Assembly (NCBI GenBank): GCA_016234445.1
Contig: JACRBT010000012.1
Span: forward strand, 1 to 64,000
Direction of reading: 5' to 3'
DNA length: 64,000 nucleotides
Source: Chloroflexota bacterium
GTDB taxonomy: Bacteria; Chloroflexota; Dehalococcoidia; Tepidiformales; Tepidiformaceae
Position numbers and translations under genes: made by a program. The notes beneath the pieces were generated by a model that made no database searches, was not told where the DNA came from, and saw nothing but the letters and a program-made list of their open reading frames with translations. This document shows, one piece after another, positions 7,285 to 16,966 of the stretch; within the stretch, counting starts at the first letter, position 1, and the number at the start of each line of letters is the position of its first letter.

Positions 7285-8541
7285 TCAGATTCGCCTCAGT
7301 TCCCGGGAAGTGATGAGAAAGACGATGGTAAGGGCTGAGGCGGCGGCCATGAAAGCACCGACGACATGGGGCGCGCCCCAGCGGTCGATCATCTGGCCCA
7401 TGACGAGGGCGGCGAAAGGAGTGAGCCCCCAGGTCATGGTCTGGAGTGACATCACGCGGCTGCGGTATTCGGGGTCGGCCTTGAGCTGCATGAGGGAGGC
7501 GTTGAGGGCGGAGTAGATGCTGTGGAAGATGCCGGCGACGGCGAGGACGGCAACCCCAAGCCAGAGATTGCGGGTGAGGGTGAAGGCGCCGACGGCGAGG
7601 CAGTAGAAGAGGCAGGTCCAGATCATCCCGGGGCCCATGCGCCCCTTGCCGGCGGTGAAGGCGACGATGGCGCCGCCGAGGAGCGAGCCGAGCCCGACGG
7701 AAGCGGCGAGGTAGCCGTAGCCCTTTTCGTCCGAGTTCAGGACATCGCGGGCAAAGACGGGGAGGAAGGTGACGTAGGGATAGACGAGGATGCTGGGGAG
7801 GAGGGCCATGGCGACGATGACCAGCATCCGGCGGTCGCGCACGATGTAGGCAAGGCCGCCGGCGATGCTCCGGAACATGCCGACGTGTTCGCTGATCTCG
7901 GGCGGGCTGGGCTTGAGCCGCCAGGTGAGGATGGCCGCCAGGACCAGGCACGCGGCCTGCATCTGGAAGGCGCCCTGGGTGCCGGTCGCGCCGATGAGGG
8001 CGCCCCCGATGGCGGGGCCGATGACGCGCATCGCGTTCCCCCCGAGGGCGTTGAGGGCGACGGCGTTAGTGAGGTCTTCGCCACCGACGCTGTCGTAGAC
8101 GAGCAGCTGGCGTATGGGGCCGGCGAGGGCGTCGACGACCCCGGCGGCAAGGGCGGTGGCGTAGACCATCCAGATCTCGATCGTGCCGGTGGCGGTGAGG
8201 ACGGCGAGAAGGGCGGCGACGCAGGCGCTCAGGGAGGTGTAGACCACGAGCTGGCGGCGGCGTTCGAGTTTGCCCGCGAGATACCCACCGACAGGCGAGA
8301 GAAGGATGAGCGAGGCCCCGCGGAGGAGCGCGACGAGGCCGAGGTCGGTGGCGGAACCGCCAAGGTCATGGAGGATAAGCCAGCCCTGGGCGATGGTCTG
8401 CACCCAGGAGCCGACCTGGAGGGCCATGCTGCTGCCGAGGAGGACGCGGAAGTCGCGGTGGCGGAGAGCGGCGAGGGGTCGGCCGGAAGCGGTAAGGCCG
8501 CTCCCGGTGGAGGCAGGGGTCGAAATCGTGCCAGCGGACAA
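7285..8541 (-). CDS. MFS transporter, EntS/MFS_3-like
   Basis: The protein has about 418 aa and some 12 hydrophobic segments. The first half carries FRVLLGSSMALQVGSWVQTI and GGYLAGKLERRR (the loop 2-3 signature of MFS); the second half carries YPYVTFLPVFARDVL, as in the EntS/DUF894 exporter group. It is probably a drug or siderophore exporter, but the substrate is unknown. The start is uncertain: the frame is open to 8583 (TTG), and I prefer TTG 8541 behind a weak GGGAA. It is divergent from tldD and directly upstream of the exonuclease gene. Confidence 0.75.
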   Translation of the reverse strand: MSAGTISTPASTGSGLTASGRPLAALRHRDFRVLLGSSMALQVGSWVQTIAQGWLILHDLGGSATDLGLVALLRGASLILLSPVGGYLAGKLERRRQLVVYTSLSACVAALLAVLTATGTIEIWMVYATALAAGVVDALAGPIRQLLVYDSVGGEDLTNAVALNALGGNAMRVIGPAIGGALIGATGTQGAFQMQAACLVLAAILTWRLKPSPPEISEHVGMFRSIAGGLAYIVRDRRMLVIVAMALLPSILVYPYVTFLPVFARDVLNSDEKGYGYLAASVGLGSLLGGAIVAFTAGKGRMGPGMIWTCLFYCLAVGAFTLTRNLWLGVAVLAVAGIFHSIYSALNASLMQLKADPEYRSRVMSLQTMTWGLTPFAALVMGQMIDRWGAPHVVGAFMAAASALTIVFLITSRELRRI

Positions 8542-8652
8542 CGCGTTCCCTGGACGCGGGAGCGTCTTTCTGACCGTACACAACGGTGGGCGTTGGAACC
8601 AGAATCGGCGGGCGGCGCGGCGGCCTTACCCCGGTCTGAGCGGGGAGGGCGC

Positions 8653-8658
8653 TACAAT
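8653..8658 (+). promoter_or_regulatory. -10 box of tldD, leaderless type
   Basis: TACAAT is followed by exactly 7 nt and then the tldD ATG at 8666. There is no Shine-Dalgarno. Transcription would begin at or beside the A of ATG. Confidence 0.6.
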
Positions 8659-8665
8659 CGATCGC

Positions 8666-10111
8666 ATGCCAAACCCATCAACGGAAGCCCAGGCGCTTTT
8701 CGCCGGCCGTTACAACATCGACCCGGCAGTGATGTCGGGCATCCTCTCCGTGGCGCTGAGCCGGGGCGGGGACTTCGCCGAATTGTTCTTCGAACACCGC
8801 ACGAACGGGACGATCACCTGGGAGGACCAGCGCGTGAAGTCGGCGTCGCGGCACGTCGCCCAGGGCGTGGGGATCCGCGTGGTCAAGGGCGACGCGATCG
8901 GCTACGCCTACACGGAGTCGCTCGACCTGGCGGCGATGCGGCGCGCCGCCGAGACGGCGAGCCGGATCAGCGGCGACCCGGAGCGGCCGCGGCCAATCGA
9001 TGCGACGCCTTCCGGCTCGGTGGGCGCCTACTACGAGGCCGGAGACCCGCTGACGGCGCGGCCGCCCGCCGAGAAGGTGGCGCTGCTGGAGCGGGCAGAC
9101 CTGGCGGCGCGGGCCTATCACCCGAGCATCACGCGCGTCGACGCCTCGGTGAGCGACGAACTGAAGATCATCCTCGTCGCCCGGAGCGACGGCAAAGTCA
9201 TCGGGGACATCCAGCCCCTGATCCGCGTCAACGTGAGCGCGCTTTCTGAACGCGACGGGTCGCGGCGGCTGGCGCGGACCGGCGGTGGGGGACGACTGGG
9301 GATGGAGTACTTCGAGGCGGTGACGCCGGAAGAGACCGCCCGCGACGCGGCCCGCCAGGCGCTGCTCCAGCACGACGCGGTTGAGGCGCCCGCGGGGACG
9401 CTGCCGGTGGTCCTCGCTGCCGGGGACTCGGGCATCCTCCTTCACGAGGCGATCGGGCACGGGCTGGAGGCAGACTTCAACCGGAAGGGCACGAGCAACT
9501 ATTCGGGGCGCATCGGCGAACTGGTGGCGAGCCCGCTGGTGACGGTCGTGGACGACGGGACGATCCCGAACTCGCGCGGTTCGATCAACATCGACGACGA
9601 AGGGAACGAGACCGGCCGCACGGTGCTCATCGAGAACGGCATCCTCCGCGGATACCTCCAGGACCAGATGAGCGCGGGGCACTTCGGGGTACGGCCCACG
9701 GGGTCCGGGCGGCGGGAGACGTTCAAGGACTACATCATGCCGCGGATGACGAACACCCTGATGCTGGCGGGGCAGGAGAGCCCGGAGGACATCATCCGGG
9801 GCGTCGACCGGGGCATCTACTGCATCTCGTTCTCCGGGGGCCAGGTGAACATTTCGAACGGGGACTTCGTCTTCTCCGTGACCGAGGCCTACATGATCGA
9901 GAACGGGCGGCTCACGGCCCCAATCCGGGACGTGAACCTGATCGGGAACGGCCCGGACGTGCTTTCGAAAGTGAGCCGGGTGGGCAGCGATTACCGGCTT
10001 TCGGACGGGCGTTGGACCTGTGGCAAAGACGGACAGTCGGTGCCGGTGGGCGTCGGGCTGCCGACGGTCCTCATCTCCGGGATCACCGTTGGAGGGACCA
10101 GCGTTGGCTGA
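8666..10111 (+). CDS. tldD: TldD metalloprotease
   Basis: The 481-aa protein is full length for TldD. It carries the zinc motif HEAIGH (about residues 260-265) in GILLHEAIGHGLEADFN, followed by the conserved VVDDGTIPNSRGS and IENGILRGYLQD. TldD forms a heterodimeric protease with TldE that degrades unfolded peptides and, in other bacteria, matures modified peptides and the CcdA antitoxin. The start at ATG 8666 is supported by TACAAT 7 nt upstream; the open frame extends further but reads through the divergent MFS promoter region. It overlaps tldE by 8 bp. Confidence 0.95.
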   Translation: MPNPSTEAQALFAGRYNIDPAVMSGILSVALSRGGDFAELFFEHRTNGTITWEDQRVKSASRHVAQGVGIRVVKGDAIGYAYTESLDLAAMRRAAETASRISGDPERPRPIDATPSGSVGAYYEAGDPLTARPPAEKVALLERADLAARAYHPSITRVDASVSDELKIILVARSDGKVIGDIQPLIRVNVSALSERDGSRRLARTGGGGRLGMEYFEAVTPEETARDAARQALLQHDAVEAPAGTLPVVLAAGDSGILLHEAIGHGLEADFNRKGTSNYSGRIGELVASPLVTVVDDGTIPNSRGSINIDDEGNETGRTVLIENGILRGYLQDQMSAGHFGVRPTGSGRRETFKDYIMPRMTNTLMLAGQESPEDIIRGVDRGIYCISFSGGQVNISNGDFVFSVTEAYMIENGRLTAPIRDVNLIGNGPDVLSKVSRVGSDYRLSDGRWTCGKDGQSVPVGVGLPTVLISGITVGGTSVG

Positions 10112-11477
10112 GGCGAATCCCGGCGCGGCAAGGAACCTCGACCTCGCCCGCCACGTTGTCCAGCTCGCGCGCCGGGCGGGGGCGGAGCAGTGCGACGTCT
10201 TCCTCTCGGCCTTCACGGAGTCGAGCGTGACGGTGAGGCTGGGCGAGGTGGAGAAGCTGATCGAGGCTGGCTCGCGCTCGCTCGGGCTGCGGGTGATAAG
10301 CGGGGGACGGACGGCGATCTCCTCGACATCCGACCTCTCGGAGGCGTCTCTCGAAGCGCTGGCGAAGGACACCGTGGAGCTGGCGCGGATCTCCGAAGCC
10401 GACGAATTCGCGGGCCTTCCGGAGCCGGACCTGATCTCGCGGGCGACGGCACAGGGGCTGCAGCTCTACGACGAACGGATCGAGACGATGACGACGGAGG
10501 AGAAGATCCGCTCCGCCCGCGCTTGCGAAGCGGCCGCCCTCGCCTTCGACCCCCGGATCACGAACTCCGACGGGGGCATGTTCGTGACCCGGTCAGGGGA
10601 GGTGGCGCTGGCGAACTCCCTCGGGTTTGCCGGGAGCTACCCGGGGACGAGCGCCTACATCGCCGTCGAAGTGATGGCGGACGACGAGGGCGGGAAGAAG
10701 CGCAACGCGGCGTGGTACAGCGTCGAACGGGCGCTCCACCGATTGGCGGACCCGGCCGAGGTGGGCCGGATCGCGGCGCGGCGGGCGCTCGACCAGGTTG
10801 GGGCGCGGAAGGTGGGGACGAAACAGGTGCCGGTGGTGCTTGAGCCGCGGATGACGATGCGGCTGATGGGCGACCTCGCCGGGTGCGTCTCGGGGAGCGC
10901 GCTCTACCGCGGGGCAACGTTCCTCGCGGGGAAGGCGGGCCAGGCGATCGGTTCGCCGCTGGTGACGATCGTCGACGACCCTTCGCTGCCGGGGCGGCCC
11001 GGTTCGCGGCCCTGGGACGGCGAGGGCGTGACCTCATCGCCGCGGCCGCTGGTCACCGCCGGGCGTTTCGAGGGGTTCCTCTTCGACGTCTACACGGCTC
11101 GCCGCACGGGCAACCGGACGACGGGGAGCGCCAGCCGGGGAGTCGGCTCGGGGCCGGCGCCGGGGACGTCGAACCTGGTCTTCGAGGTGGGGACGGCGGA
11201 TCCGGCGGCGATCGTCGCGGACGTCGCCGACGGGCTCTACCTGACGGAGATGATCGGCTTCGGATTCAACCCGACGACGGGGGACTTTTCCCGTGGGGCC
11301 GCTGGCTTCTGGATCGAAAACGGGCGGCTGGCGTTCCCGGTCACGGAGGTGAACATCTCGGGGACGATGGAGGGGATGCTCGGCGGGATCGACGCGGCCG
11401 GGGCGGACCTGACGTGGCTTGGCGGCTCGGCCGCGCCGACGATCCGGATCCGGGAGATGACGGTCTCGGGGCTGTAG
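10104..11477 (+). CDS. tldE: TldE/PmbA, partner of TldD
   Basis: The 457-aa protein starts at TTG 10104 behind GGAGGG (10091-10096) and overlaps the tldD stop by 8 bp, so the pair is translationally coupled. The PmbA/TldE fold is shown by LGLRVISGGRTAISSTSDLS, the EPRMTMRLMGDLAGCVSG block, SRGVGSGPAPGTSNLVFEVG and the C-terminal FNPTTGDFSRGAAGFWIENG. As expected for TldE it lacks the HExxH zinc motif and depends on TldD for catalysis. No peptide precursor gene is obvious next to it. Confidence 0.94.
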   Translation: MAEANPGAARNLDLARHVVQLARRAGAEQCDVFLSAFTESSVTVRLGEVEKLIEAGSRSLGLRVISGGRTAISSTSDLSEASLEALAKDTVELARISEADEFAGLPEPDLISRATAQGLQLYDERIETMTTEEKIRSARACEAAALAFDPRITNSDGGMFVTRSGEVALANSLGFAGSYPGTSAYIAVEVMADDEGGKKRNAAWYSVERALHRLADPAEVGRIAARRALDQVGARKVGTKQVPVVLEPRMTMRLMGDLAGCVSGSALYRGATFLAGKAGQAIGSPLVTIVDDPSLPGRPGSRPWDGEGVTSSPRPLVTAGRFEGFLFDVYTARRTGNRTTGSASRGVGSGPAPGTSNLVFEVGTADPAAIVADVADGLYLTEMIGFGFNPTTGDFSRGAAGFWIENGRLAFPVTEVNISGTMEGMLGGIDAAGADLTWLGGSAAPTIRIREMTVSGL

Positions 11478-11511
11478 CGCCGGCAGCGCCCGGCGTGCGG
11501 TCGAGGGAGGG

Positions 11512-12315
11512 TTAGCGGCCGGTGAAGGTGGGCTCGCGCTTTTCGACGAAGGCCCGGGCGGCGTTGCGATGGTCTTCGGTGCGGCCGCTGGCGAGCATGT
11601 TGTCAGCTTCCTTCGTGAGGGCGTCCGCGAAGGTGGCGGTGGCGCCGTAGGCGAAGTTCTCCTTCATCCGGCCATAGGCGAGGGTGGGGCCGGACGCGAG
11701 CCGCCGGGCGAGGGCCATGGTTTCGTCCATCAGCGAATCGGCGGGGACGACGCGGCTGACGAGGCCGAGGGCGCGGGCCTGCTCGGCGGTGAGGATGTCG
11801 GCGAGGAAGTAGAGTTCCTTCGCCTTCGCCGGACCGACGAGGCGCTGGAGGAGCCAGGTGCCGCCGAAGTCGCCACTGAAGCCGACGCGGGCGAAGGCGG
11901 TGCCGAACTTCGCGTTTTCGCTGGCGATGCGGATGTCGGCGGCGAGGGCGACGCTGAGGCCGGCGCCGACCGCATGGCCGTTGACGGCGGCGATCGTCGG
12001 CTTCGGCATTTCGTACAGGAGGCGGGAGATCTCTTCCTGGTCGCGGAGGCGGCCGAGGCCCGACCCGGCGCCGGAGCCACCCTGGCGCGGCGCGGAGTTG
12101 TCGGCGGCCATGCCCTTGACGTCGCCACCGGCGCAGAAGGCCCGGCCGGCGCCCGTAATGACGACACAGCGGACGGTGGGGTCTGCCGCGGCGGCGGTAC
12201 CAGCTTCGACGAGGCGGTCCAGCAGTTCGGCGCTCATCGAGTTGAGCGACTCGGGGCGGTTGAGGGTGATGGTGGCGACGGCGTCCTGGACGTCGTAGAG
12301 GACGACTTCTGACAT
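11512..12315 (-). CDS. Enoyl-CoA hydratase/isomerase family protein, PaaG-like
   Basis: The 267-aa protein has the crotonase core: ITLNRPESLNSMSAELLD, the oxyanion-hole AFCAGGDVKGMA and NGHAVGAGLSVALAADIRIA. The active-site segment reads VGFSGDFGGTWLLQRLVG, with Asp where hydratases often carry Glu. That resembles PaaG-type isomerases, so it may isomerise rather than hydrate. A TACAAT -10 (12347-12352, minus strand) and a GGAGGAG Shine-Dalgarno precede ATG 12315. It is one of three crotonases in the window. Confidence 0.85.
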   Translation of the reverse strand: MSEVVLYDVQDAVATITLNRPESLNSMSAELLDRLVEAGTAAAADPTVRCVVITGAGRAFCAGGDVKGMAADNSAPRQGGSGAGSGLGRLRDQEEISRLLYEMPKPTIAAVNGHAVGAGLSVALAADIRIASENAKFGTAFARVGFSGDFGGTWLLQRLVGPAKAKELYFLADILTAEQARALGLVSRVVPADSLMDETMALARRLASGPTLAYGRMKENFAYGATATFADALTKEADNMLASGRTEDHRNAARAFVEKREPTFTGR

Positions 12316-12373
12316 TTAGGGACTCCTCCGGGGTGCGGTGCCGAGGATTGTAGCCGGTTCGCCGGGAAGGTGG

Positions 12374-13702
12374 TCAGTGGCGGGCAGGCCCCGGCCGTCC
12401 CCCGTCGCGGCGGAGGACCGCGGGTTCGCGGATGAAGAGCGAGCCGCCGGCGGCAGCCACGAGGAGGATGACGCCGATGACCACGTAGACCGCTTCGATC
12501 CCGAGCAGACCGCTGGTGAACCCCCCGGCGAGCGGGCCGACGAGCAAGGCCATCGACTGCATGCTGGCGGCGAGGCCAAAGGCGCTGCCCTGTTTACCTT
12601 CGGGGGTGCTGGCGGCGATGAGGGCGTTTGTGCCGGGCACCATCGCCCCCTGGAAGAGCCCGACCGCGCCGAGGAGGAGCATGAAGCTGGTGAAGCTGCC
12701 GGCGAAGGCGACGGTCATGTAGAGGCCACCGGAAAGGGCGGCGGCGCCGGCGACGCACTTGCGGTAGCCGATGCGGGCGCCAAGGGGGGCGACGACGAGG
12801 GCGGCGATCGTGCTGGTCAGGCCGATGATGCCGAAGACGACGCCGGTAGCGGCCTCCTCCTTCAGCTCCCAGCGGCGGCCGAGGATGTGGAGGTTTACCC
12901 GGTCCAGTTCCTTGCCGCTGCTGTCCGTGGTGGCATGGGAGAAGTCGTCGATGCTGATGGGCATGACGGGCCGGACGTAGGTGGTGCTGAGCCAGAGGGC
13001 GAAGAGGAGGCTGAGCATGAGGACGATCTGACGCTCGGCGACGACGACCTTCAGGTTCGCGACGAGGCCGCCTCCGTGTTCCTTGCCATCCTCTTCCGGG
13101 GGGAGGGCGCCTTTCGGTTCGCGGACGAAGACGTAGGCGAGGACGGCGGCGAGCACGTAGAGGGCGGCGCAGAAGAAGAAGGATTCGCGGATGCCGAGGT
13201 TCGCGGCGACGATGCCGCCGATGAAGGGGCCAAGCATGTTCGCCGTGAAGACGCCGGTCTGGAGCAGGCCGAGGGCGTAGCCGACGCGCTCCCGGGGGGT
13301 GGTGGCGGCGACGAGGGCGGCGGCGGCGCCCATGGTCCCGGCGAAGGCGCCCATGGCGAAGCGGAGGAGGACGAGCTGCCAGACAGCCTGGACCACCCCC
13401 ATGATGCCGATGAGGATGCCGGCGCCGATGAGGGCGCGGAGGAACATCGGCTTGCGGCCGTAACGGTCGGCGAGCGCGCCCCAGATCGGGGCGGTGAGGG
13501 TGAGGGAGAGGCCGGTGGCGCTGCCCGTGAGGCCGGTGAAGTAGGCGATCCGGGCCTTGTCCTCGACGCCGAGTTCCTTGATGTAGAAGGGGATGAAGGG
13601 GAAGACGAAGTTGGCGCCGAGGAGCCCGACGAAGACGCCGATCCAGATGAAGGCGAGGTTCCGCTTCCAGCCGGCGTAGGGGACGGCGGGGGCCGCCGTC
13701 AT
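12374..13702 (-). CDS. MFS transporter, multidrug-efflux-like
   Basis: The 442-aa protein has about 12 TM segments. MFS signature A is clear as WGALADRYGRKPM, with motif C-like GPFIGGIV in TM5, typical of drug/proton antiporters. An unusual feature is a long hydrophilic insert between the two halves: EPKGALPPEEDGKEHGGG, then further on DDFSHATTDSSGKELDRVN. The substrate is unknown. It lies upstream of the crotonase gene on the same strand with a 58-bp gap. Confidence 0.85.
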   Translation of the reverse strand: MTAAPAVPYAGWKRNLAFIWIGVFVGLLGANFVFPFIPFYIKELGVEDKARIAYFTGLTGSATGLSLTLTAPIWGALADRYGRKPMFLRALIGAGILIGIMGVVQAVWQLVLLRFAMGAFAGTMGAAAALVAATTPRERVGYALGLLQTGVFTANMLGPFIGGIVAANLGIRESFFFCAALYVLAAVLAYVFVREPKGALPPEEDGKEHGGGLVANLKVVVAERQIVLMLSLLFALWLSTTYVRPVMPISIDDFSHATTDSSGKELDRVNLHILGRRWELKEEAATGVVFGIIGLTSTIAALVVAPLGARIGYRKCVAGAAALSGGLYMTVAFAGSFTSFMLLLGAVGLFQGAMVPGTNALIAASTPEGKQGSAFGLAASMQSMALLVGPLAGGFTSGLLGIEAVYVVIGVILLVAAAGGSLFIREPAVLRRDGGRPGPARH

Positions 13703-13811
13703 GGGCGACCGGCCTGGAGCCGCCGGGCTGGGGGAGAGGAGTGAGAAGCGGGCATCGTGGGCCGGTCGATTGTCGCATTGCGGCGGCTGACGCGCACCGC
13801 CGGGGGGCGCC

Positions 13812-14285
13812 TCAACCGGCGCGGATCTTCGCTATTTGGCCGAGGTGGTCTTCGACGTGCCAGGCGGCCTCTTCGAGCATGGCGGCGAGGGTGACTTGGC
13901 CGGCGGTGGGATGGAGGCCAGTGCGCGCCCAGGCGGCGGCCTCGCACTGCTGGAGGATCTCGCCGGAGGAGAAGCGCACCTGCTGGAAGAGGGAGAGCGC
14001 GGTTTCGGGGCTGCGCCAGAGGTAGTGGAGCCTGCGCTTCCAGGCCTCGCCGTCGTACCCGGGGAGGGCGGGCGCGTCTTCGGAGAGGACCATGCGGAAG
14101 CGGACGGCGGCGACGAGCTCGCTGTCGGCGAGGTGGACGATGACGTCGCGGATGGACCAGTCCTCGCCGGGGAGGCGGCGGTTGAGGCCGCCGGCGCCGA
14201 GCCCGCTGACGGCTTCGTTCAGGAGCGTGGGCTGGGCGGTGAAGCGGGCGAAGGCTTCCTGGAGATGCGCGGGAAAGCGTGACAC
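13812..14285 (-). CDS. DinB-family (four-helix) protein
   Basis: The 157-aa protein starts at GTG 14285. DinB/YfiT features are the early [16 protein letters not shown], where the His is a usual metal ligand, and the C-terminal [18 protein letters not shown], with further His residues. These folds bind a metal and often act as thiol-dependent S-transferases or damage-induced proteins, but the activity is not predictable. CACAAT six nt upstream hints at leaderless expression. It is divergent from dnaJ, with 66 bp between them, and is the first of three DinB-fold genes in 5 kb. Confidence 0.75.
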   Translation of the reverse strand: MSRFPAHLQEAFARFTAQPTLLNEAVSGLGAGGLNRRLPGEDWSIRDVIVHLADSELVAAVRFRMVLSEDAPALPGYDGEAWKRRLHYLWRSPETALSLFQQVRFSSGEILQQCEAAAWARTGLHPTAGQVTLAAMLEEAAWHVEDHLGQIAKIRAG

Positions 14286-14333
14286 ACCGGCATTGTGGGT
14301 CCGGGGCGGGAATGCCGCCACTGGCGGATGGTT

Positions 14334-14342
14334 TGCTACACT
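14334..14342 (+). promoter_or_regulatory. Extended -10 of dnaJ
   Basis: TGC directly before TACACT (14337-14342) fits an extended -10. It lies 9 nt before ATG 14352, too close for a Shine-Dalgarno leader. Confidence 0.45.
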
Positions 14343-14351
14343 GTGGGATAC

Positions 14352-15491
14352 ATGCCCACCGGACAGAAAGACTACTACGACGTGCTCGGGGTGCCCCGGG
14401 ACGCCTCGGCGCAGGACCTGAAGAAGGCTTACCGCAAGCTCGCGATGGAGTTCCACCCGGACCGGAACCCGTCGGACGACGCGCACGAGAAGTTCAAGGA
14501 AGTAAACCGGGCCTACGAAGTGCTCTCCGACCAGGAGAAGCGTTCGCTCTACGACCGTTTCGGCCACGCCGGGGTTGAGGGCGCGGGAGGCGCGGGGCCC
14601 CAGGGATTCGACGGTTTCCAGACGTTCGACGGCTTCGGGGACATCTTCGACGCCTTCTTCGGGGGCGGACAGCGGGGACGGCGCGGGCGCCGGGGGCCAG
14701 CGCGCGGCTCCGACCTTCGCTACAACCTCCGGCTGACCTTCGAAGAGGCCGTTTTCGGCACCGAAAAAGAGATCGAATACAACCGCCTGGAGCGCTGCGA
14801 CCGCTGCGCCGGGAAGGGCGCCGAACCGGGAACCGACCTCCAGACCTGCCCCGAATGCAACGGCGCCGGCGAGATCCGGCGGGCGCAGCAGAGCATCTTC
14901 GGCCAGTTCGTGAACGTCGCCGCGTGCGGGCGCTGCCAGGGCGAAGGGCGGATCGTGACGAACCCATGCAGCCAGTGCCGCGGGAGCGGTCGCGAACGGA
15001 AGCCGCGGCGGATCCAGGTGAAGGTGCCGGCGGGCGTCGACGACGGGACCCAGATCCGCCTGACGGGCGAAGGCGAGGCGGGGGCCCGGGGCGGCGAGGC
15101 GGGCGTCCTCTACGTCGTCCTCCAGGTGGCGGCGCACGAGCGCTTCGAGCGCGTCGACGACCACATCGTCCTCGAACTGCCGGTGAACATCGCCCAGGCG
15201 GCGCTCGGCGCGAGCGTGACCATCCCGACCCTGGACGGCGAGATGCAGTTCGAGATCCCGGCGGGGACGCAAAGCGCCGAGGACTTCATCCTGCGGTCGA
15301 AGGGCGTGCCCCACCTTCGTGGCGGCGGGCGCGGCGACATGGTGATCCGGGTGACGGTGGTGACGCCGGAAGACCTGGACGACGAGCAGCGGGCGTTGCT
15401 GGAGCAGCTGGCCGCGATGATGGGGACCCCGGTGCTGCCGAAGAAGGGCAAGGGGTTCTTCGAGCGCATCCGTGACGCGGTTGCCGGGTAG
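14352..15491 (+). CDS. dnaJ: Chaperone DnaJ
   Basis: The 379-aa protein is full length. The J domain ([13 protein letters not shown], then [10 protein letters not shown] with the HPD motif) stimulates DnaK ATPase. A Gly/Phe-rich linker follows ([20 protein letters not shown]). Four zinc-binding repeats are intact: [24 protein letters not shown] and CSQCRGSG. The C-terminal substrate-binding domain includes [15 protein letters not shown]. No grpE or dnaK is adjacent, so this may be a second, unlinked DnaJ. prmA follows 33 bp downstream. Confidence 0.97.
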   Translation: MPTGQKDYYDVLGVPRDASAQDLKKAYRKLAMEFHPDRNPSDDAHEKFKEVNRAYEVLSDQEKRSLYDRFGHAGVEGAGGAGPQGFDGFQTFDGFGDIFDAFFGGGQRGRRGRRGPARGSDLRYNLRLTFEEAVFGTEKEIEYNRLERCDRCAGKGAEPGTDLQTCPECNGAGEIRRAQQSIFGQFVNVAACGRCQGEGRIVTNPCSQCRGSGRERKPRRIQVKVPAGVDDGTQIRLTGEGEAGARGGEAGVLYVVLQVAAHERFERVDDHIVLELPVNIAQAALGASVTIPTLDGEMQFEIPAGTQSAEDFILRSKGVPHLRGGGRGDMVIRVTVVTPEDLDDEQRALLEQLAAMMGTPVLPKKGKGFFERIRDAVAG

Positions 15492-15524
15492 GGTGGCGCT
15501 GGCGGCCGCCGGGACGACAGCCCC

Positions 15525-16415
15525 ATGACCCTGTGGTTCGAAATCACGGCAAAGACGCCGCCCGCCGACGTGGAAGCGGTGAGCGACCTGATGCGCGCGG
15601 TCTCCCCCGGCGGGATCACGGTCGAGGAGCCGGTGGACATCCTCGGGCCGGAGAAGGGGTTCCGCGTGCGGGGCGGCGAACCTGTGCTGGTCCGGGCCTA
15701 CCTGCCGAGCAGCGAACTGGGCGCCGTGCTGACCGACGACCTCCGGCGGTCGATGCAGGCGTTCCCATCGGTAGAGCTGATCGCGCGGCCGTTCTACGAA
15801 GAGGACTGGGCGGTGAGCTGGCGGGAGTTCTTCGGGGTCGTGGACACGGGCGGGCGCGTCGTCATCGTCCCGACGTGGATGGAGCACGAAGTGTCGCCCG
15901 GGCAGCTCCCGATCCGGCTCGACCCCGGGCAGGCGTTCGGGACCGGCCACCACGAAACCACGCGGCTCTGCCTGTCGGCGCTGGAGGACCTCGTGACGCC
16001 GGGGGTGGAGATGCTGGACGTGGGCACCGGTTCCGGCGTGCTGGCGATCGCGGCGCTGAAGCTGGGCGCCGCGCGGGTGGAGGCGATCGACATCGACCCG
16101 ATCGCGGCCGAGATCGCGCGGGCGAATTGCGACCAGAACGGCGTGGGCGAAGAGGTGCGGGTGAGCGCGGGGACGCTGACGCCGGAGCACGCGGGGCGCT
16201 ACCGGCTGGTGGTGGCGAACATCAGCACCGACGCGAACATCGGGCTGGCGCGGGCGTTCGGGACGGTAGTGGCGCCGGGCGGCGTGCTCGTCCTCAGCGG
16301 GATCCTGGCGGTGGATGCGCGGCGGGTGGCGGCTGCAATGGCGGCCGAGGGCTTCCGGCTAACGGCGATGCGGCACGAACGCGACTGGTGCCTGCTCGAA
16401 ATGCGGCACGCCTGA
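15525..16415 (+). CDS. prmA: Ribosomal protein L11 methyltransferase
   Basis: The 296-aa protein has an N-terminal substrate-binding part and a class I SAM domain. DPGQAFGTGHHETTRLCL and DVGTGSGVLAIAALKLGA form the SAM pocket, IDIDPIAAEIARAN ends motif II, and VVANIS replaces the usual NPPY loop as in PrmA proteins. It trimethylates L11. The dnaJ-prmA order is common in bacteria and supports the call. Confidence 0.93.
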   Translation: MTLWFEITAKTPPADVEAVSDLMRAVSPGGITVEEPVDILGPEKGFRVRGGEPVLVRAYLPSSELGAVLTDDLRRSMQAFPSVELIARPFYEEDWAVSWREFFGVVDTGGRVVIVPTWMEHEVSPGQLPIRLDPGQAFGTGHHETTRLCLSALEDLVTPGVEMLDVGTGSGVLAIAALKLGAARVEAIDIDPIAAEIARANCDQNGVGEEVRVSAGTLTPEHAGRYRLVVANISTDANIGLARAFGTVVAPGGVLVLSGILAVDARRVAAAMAAEGFRLTAMRHERDWCLLEMRHA

Positions 16416-16478
16416 GGGTTGCGCGGAAGCACCGGGAGCCTTCAACTTCGAACCCATACCAGGACAGGCGGAACACCG

Positions 16479-16964
16479 ATGGACACACCCTCGCGGCCGG
16501 CCCCGGCCACTTCCTTCAAGGCGGCAGGTTCCGGGCGGAAGGTCGTCCTCAACAGCGTGGGCGTGCCGGCGGTGGTCTGCTGCATGACGCAGGGGTCGTC
16601 GGAACAGGGACGCGCGCTGGCGGTGAAGGTGCGGGAGCACTACCCGCTCGCTTCGCAGGTGGTGACGCTGAACCTGGTCGACCTTCGCAGCATCCCGAGG
16701 CTGCTCCGGAAGGTTGCGGAAAACGCAATGGGCGGGCGCTACAACGAGACTGCGAAAGACGTCCAGGCGGGGAAGGACCCGGCCGACTATGTCTTCATCC
16801 TCCCGGACTGGGATGGGAAGACGATCAAGGCGCTCGGGTTCGACCAGGTGGAGACGGCAATGGGCGTTGCCGTGATCGACCGCGCGGGCATGGTTATCGG
16901 CACGCACCAGGGGGACGGCGCGCTGGAGGCAGTCCTGGGCCTGCTGGAGCGCGCGGGGGCCTGA
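16479..16964 (+). CDS. Thioredoxin-fold-like protein of unknown function
   Basis: The protein has 161 aa from ATG 16479. It resembles a redoxin or AhpC-type layout: VVLNSVGVPAVVCCMTQGSS at the start, VFILPDWDGKTIKALGF in the middle and VAVIDRAGMVIGTHQGDG near the end, matching the beta strands of a thioredoxin fold. There is no CxxC; a CC pair sits where the active site would be, so redox activity is uncertain. It is convergent with pth, with only two bases between stop codons. Confidence 0.5.
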   Translation: MDTPSRPAPATSFKAAGSGRKVVLNSVGVPAVVCCMTQGSSEQGRALAVKVREHYPLASQVVTLNLVDLRSIPRLLRKVAENAMGGRYNETAKDVQAGKDPADYVFILPDWDGKTIKALGFDQVETAMGVAVIDRAGMVIGTHQGDGALEAVLGLLERAGA

Positions 16965-16966
16965 AC

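Noticed and set aside
7522-9249. 575-codon plus-strand frame opposite the MFS gene
   Set aside because: Gly/Glu/Asp-rich antisense artefact that ends inside tldD.
12338-13744. 468-codon acidic plus-strand frame
   Set aside because: Antisense of the MFS transporter at 12374-13702; repeated Glu/Asp/Gly is the usual artefact.
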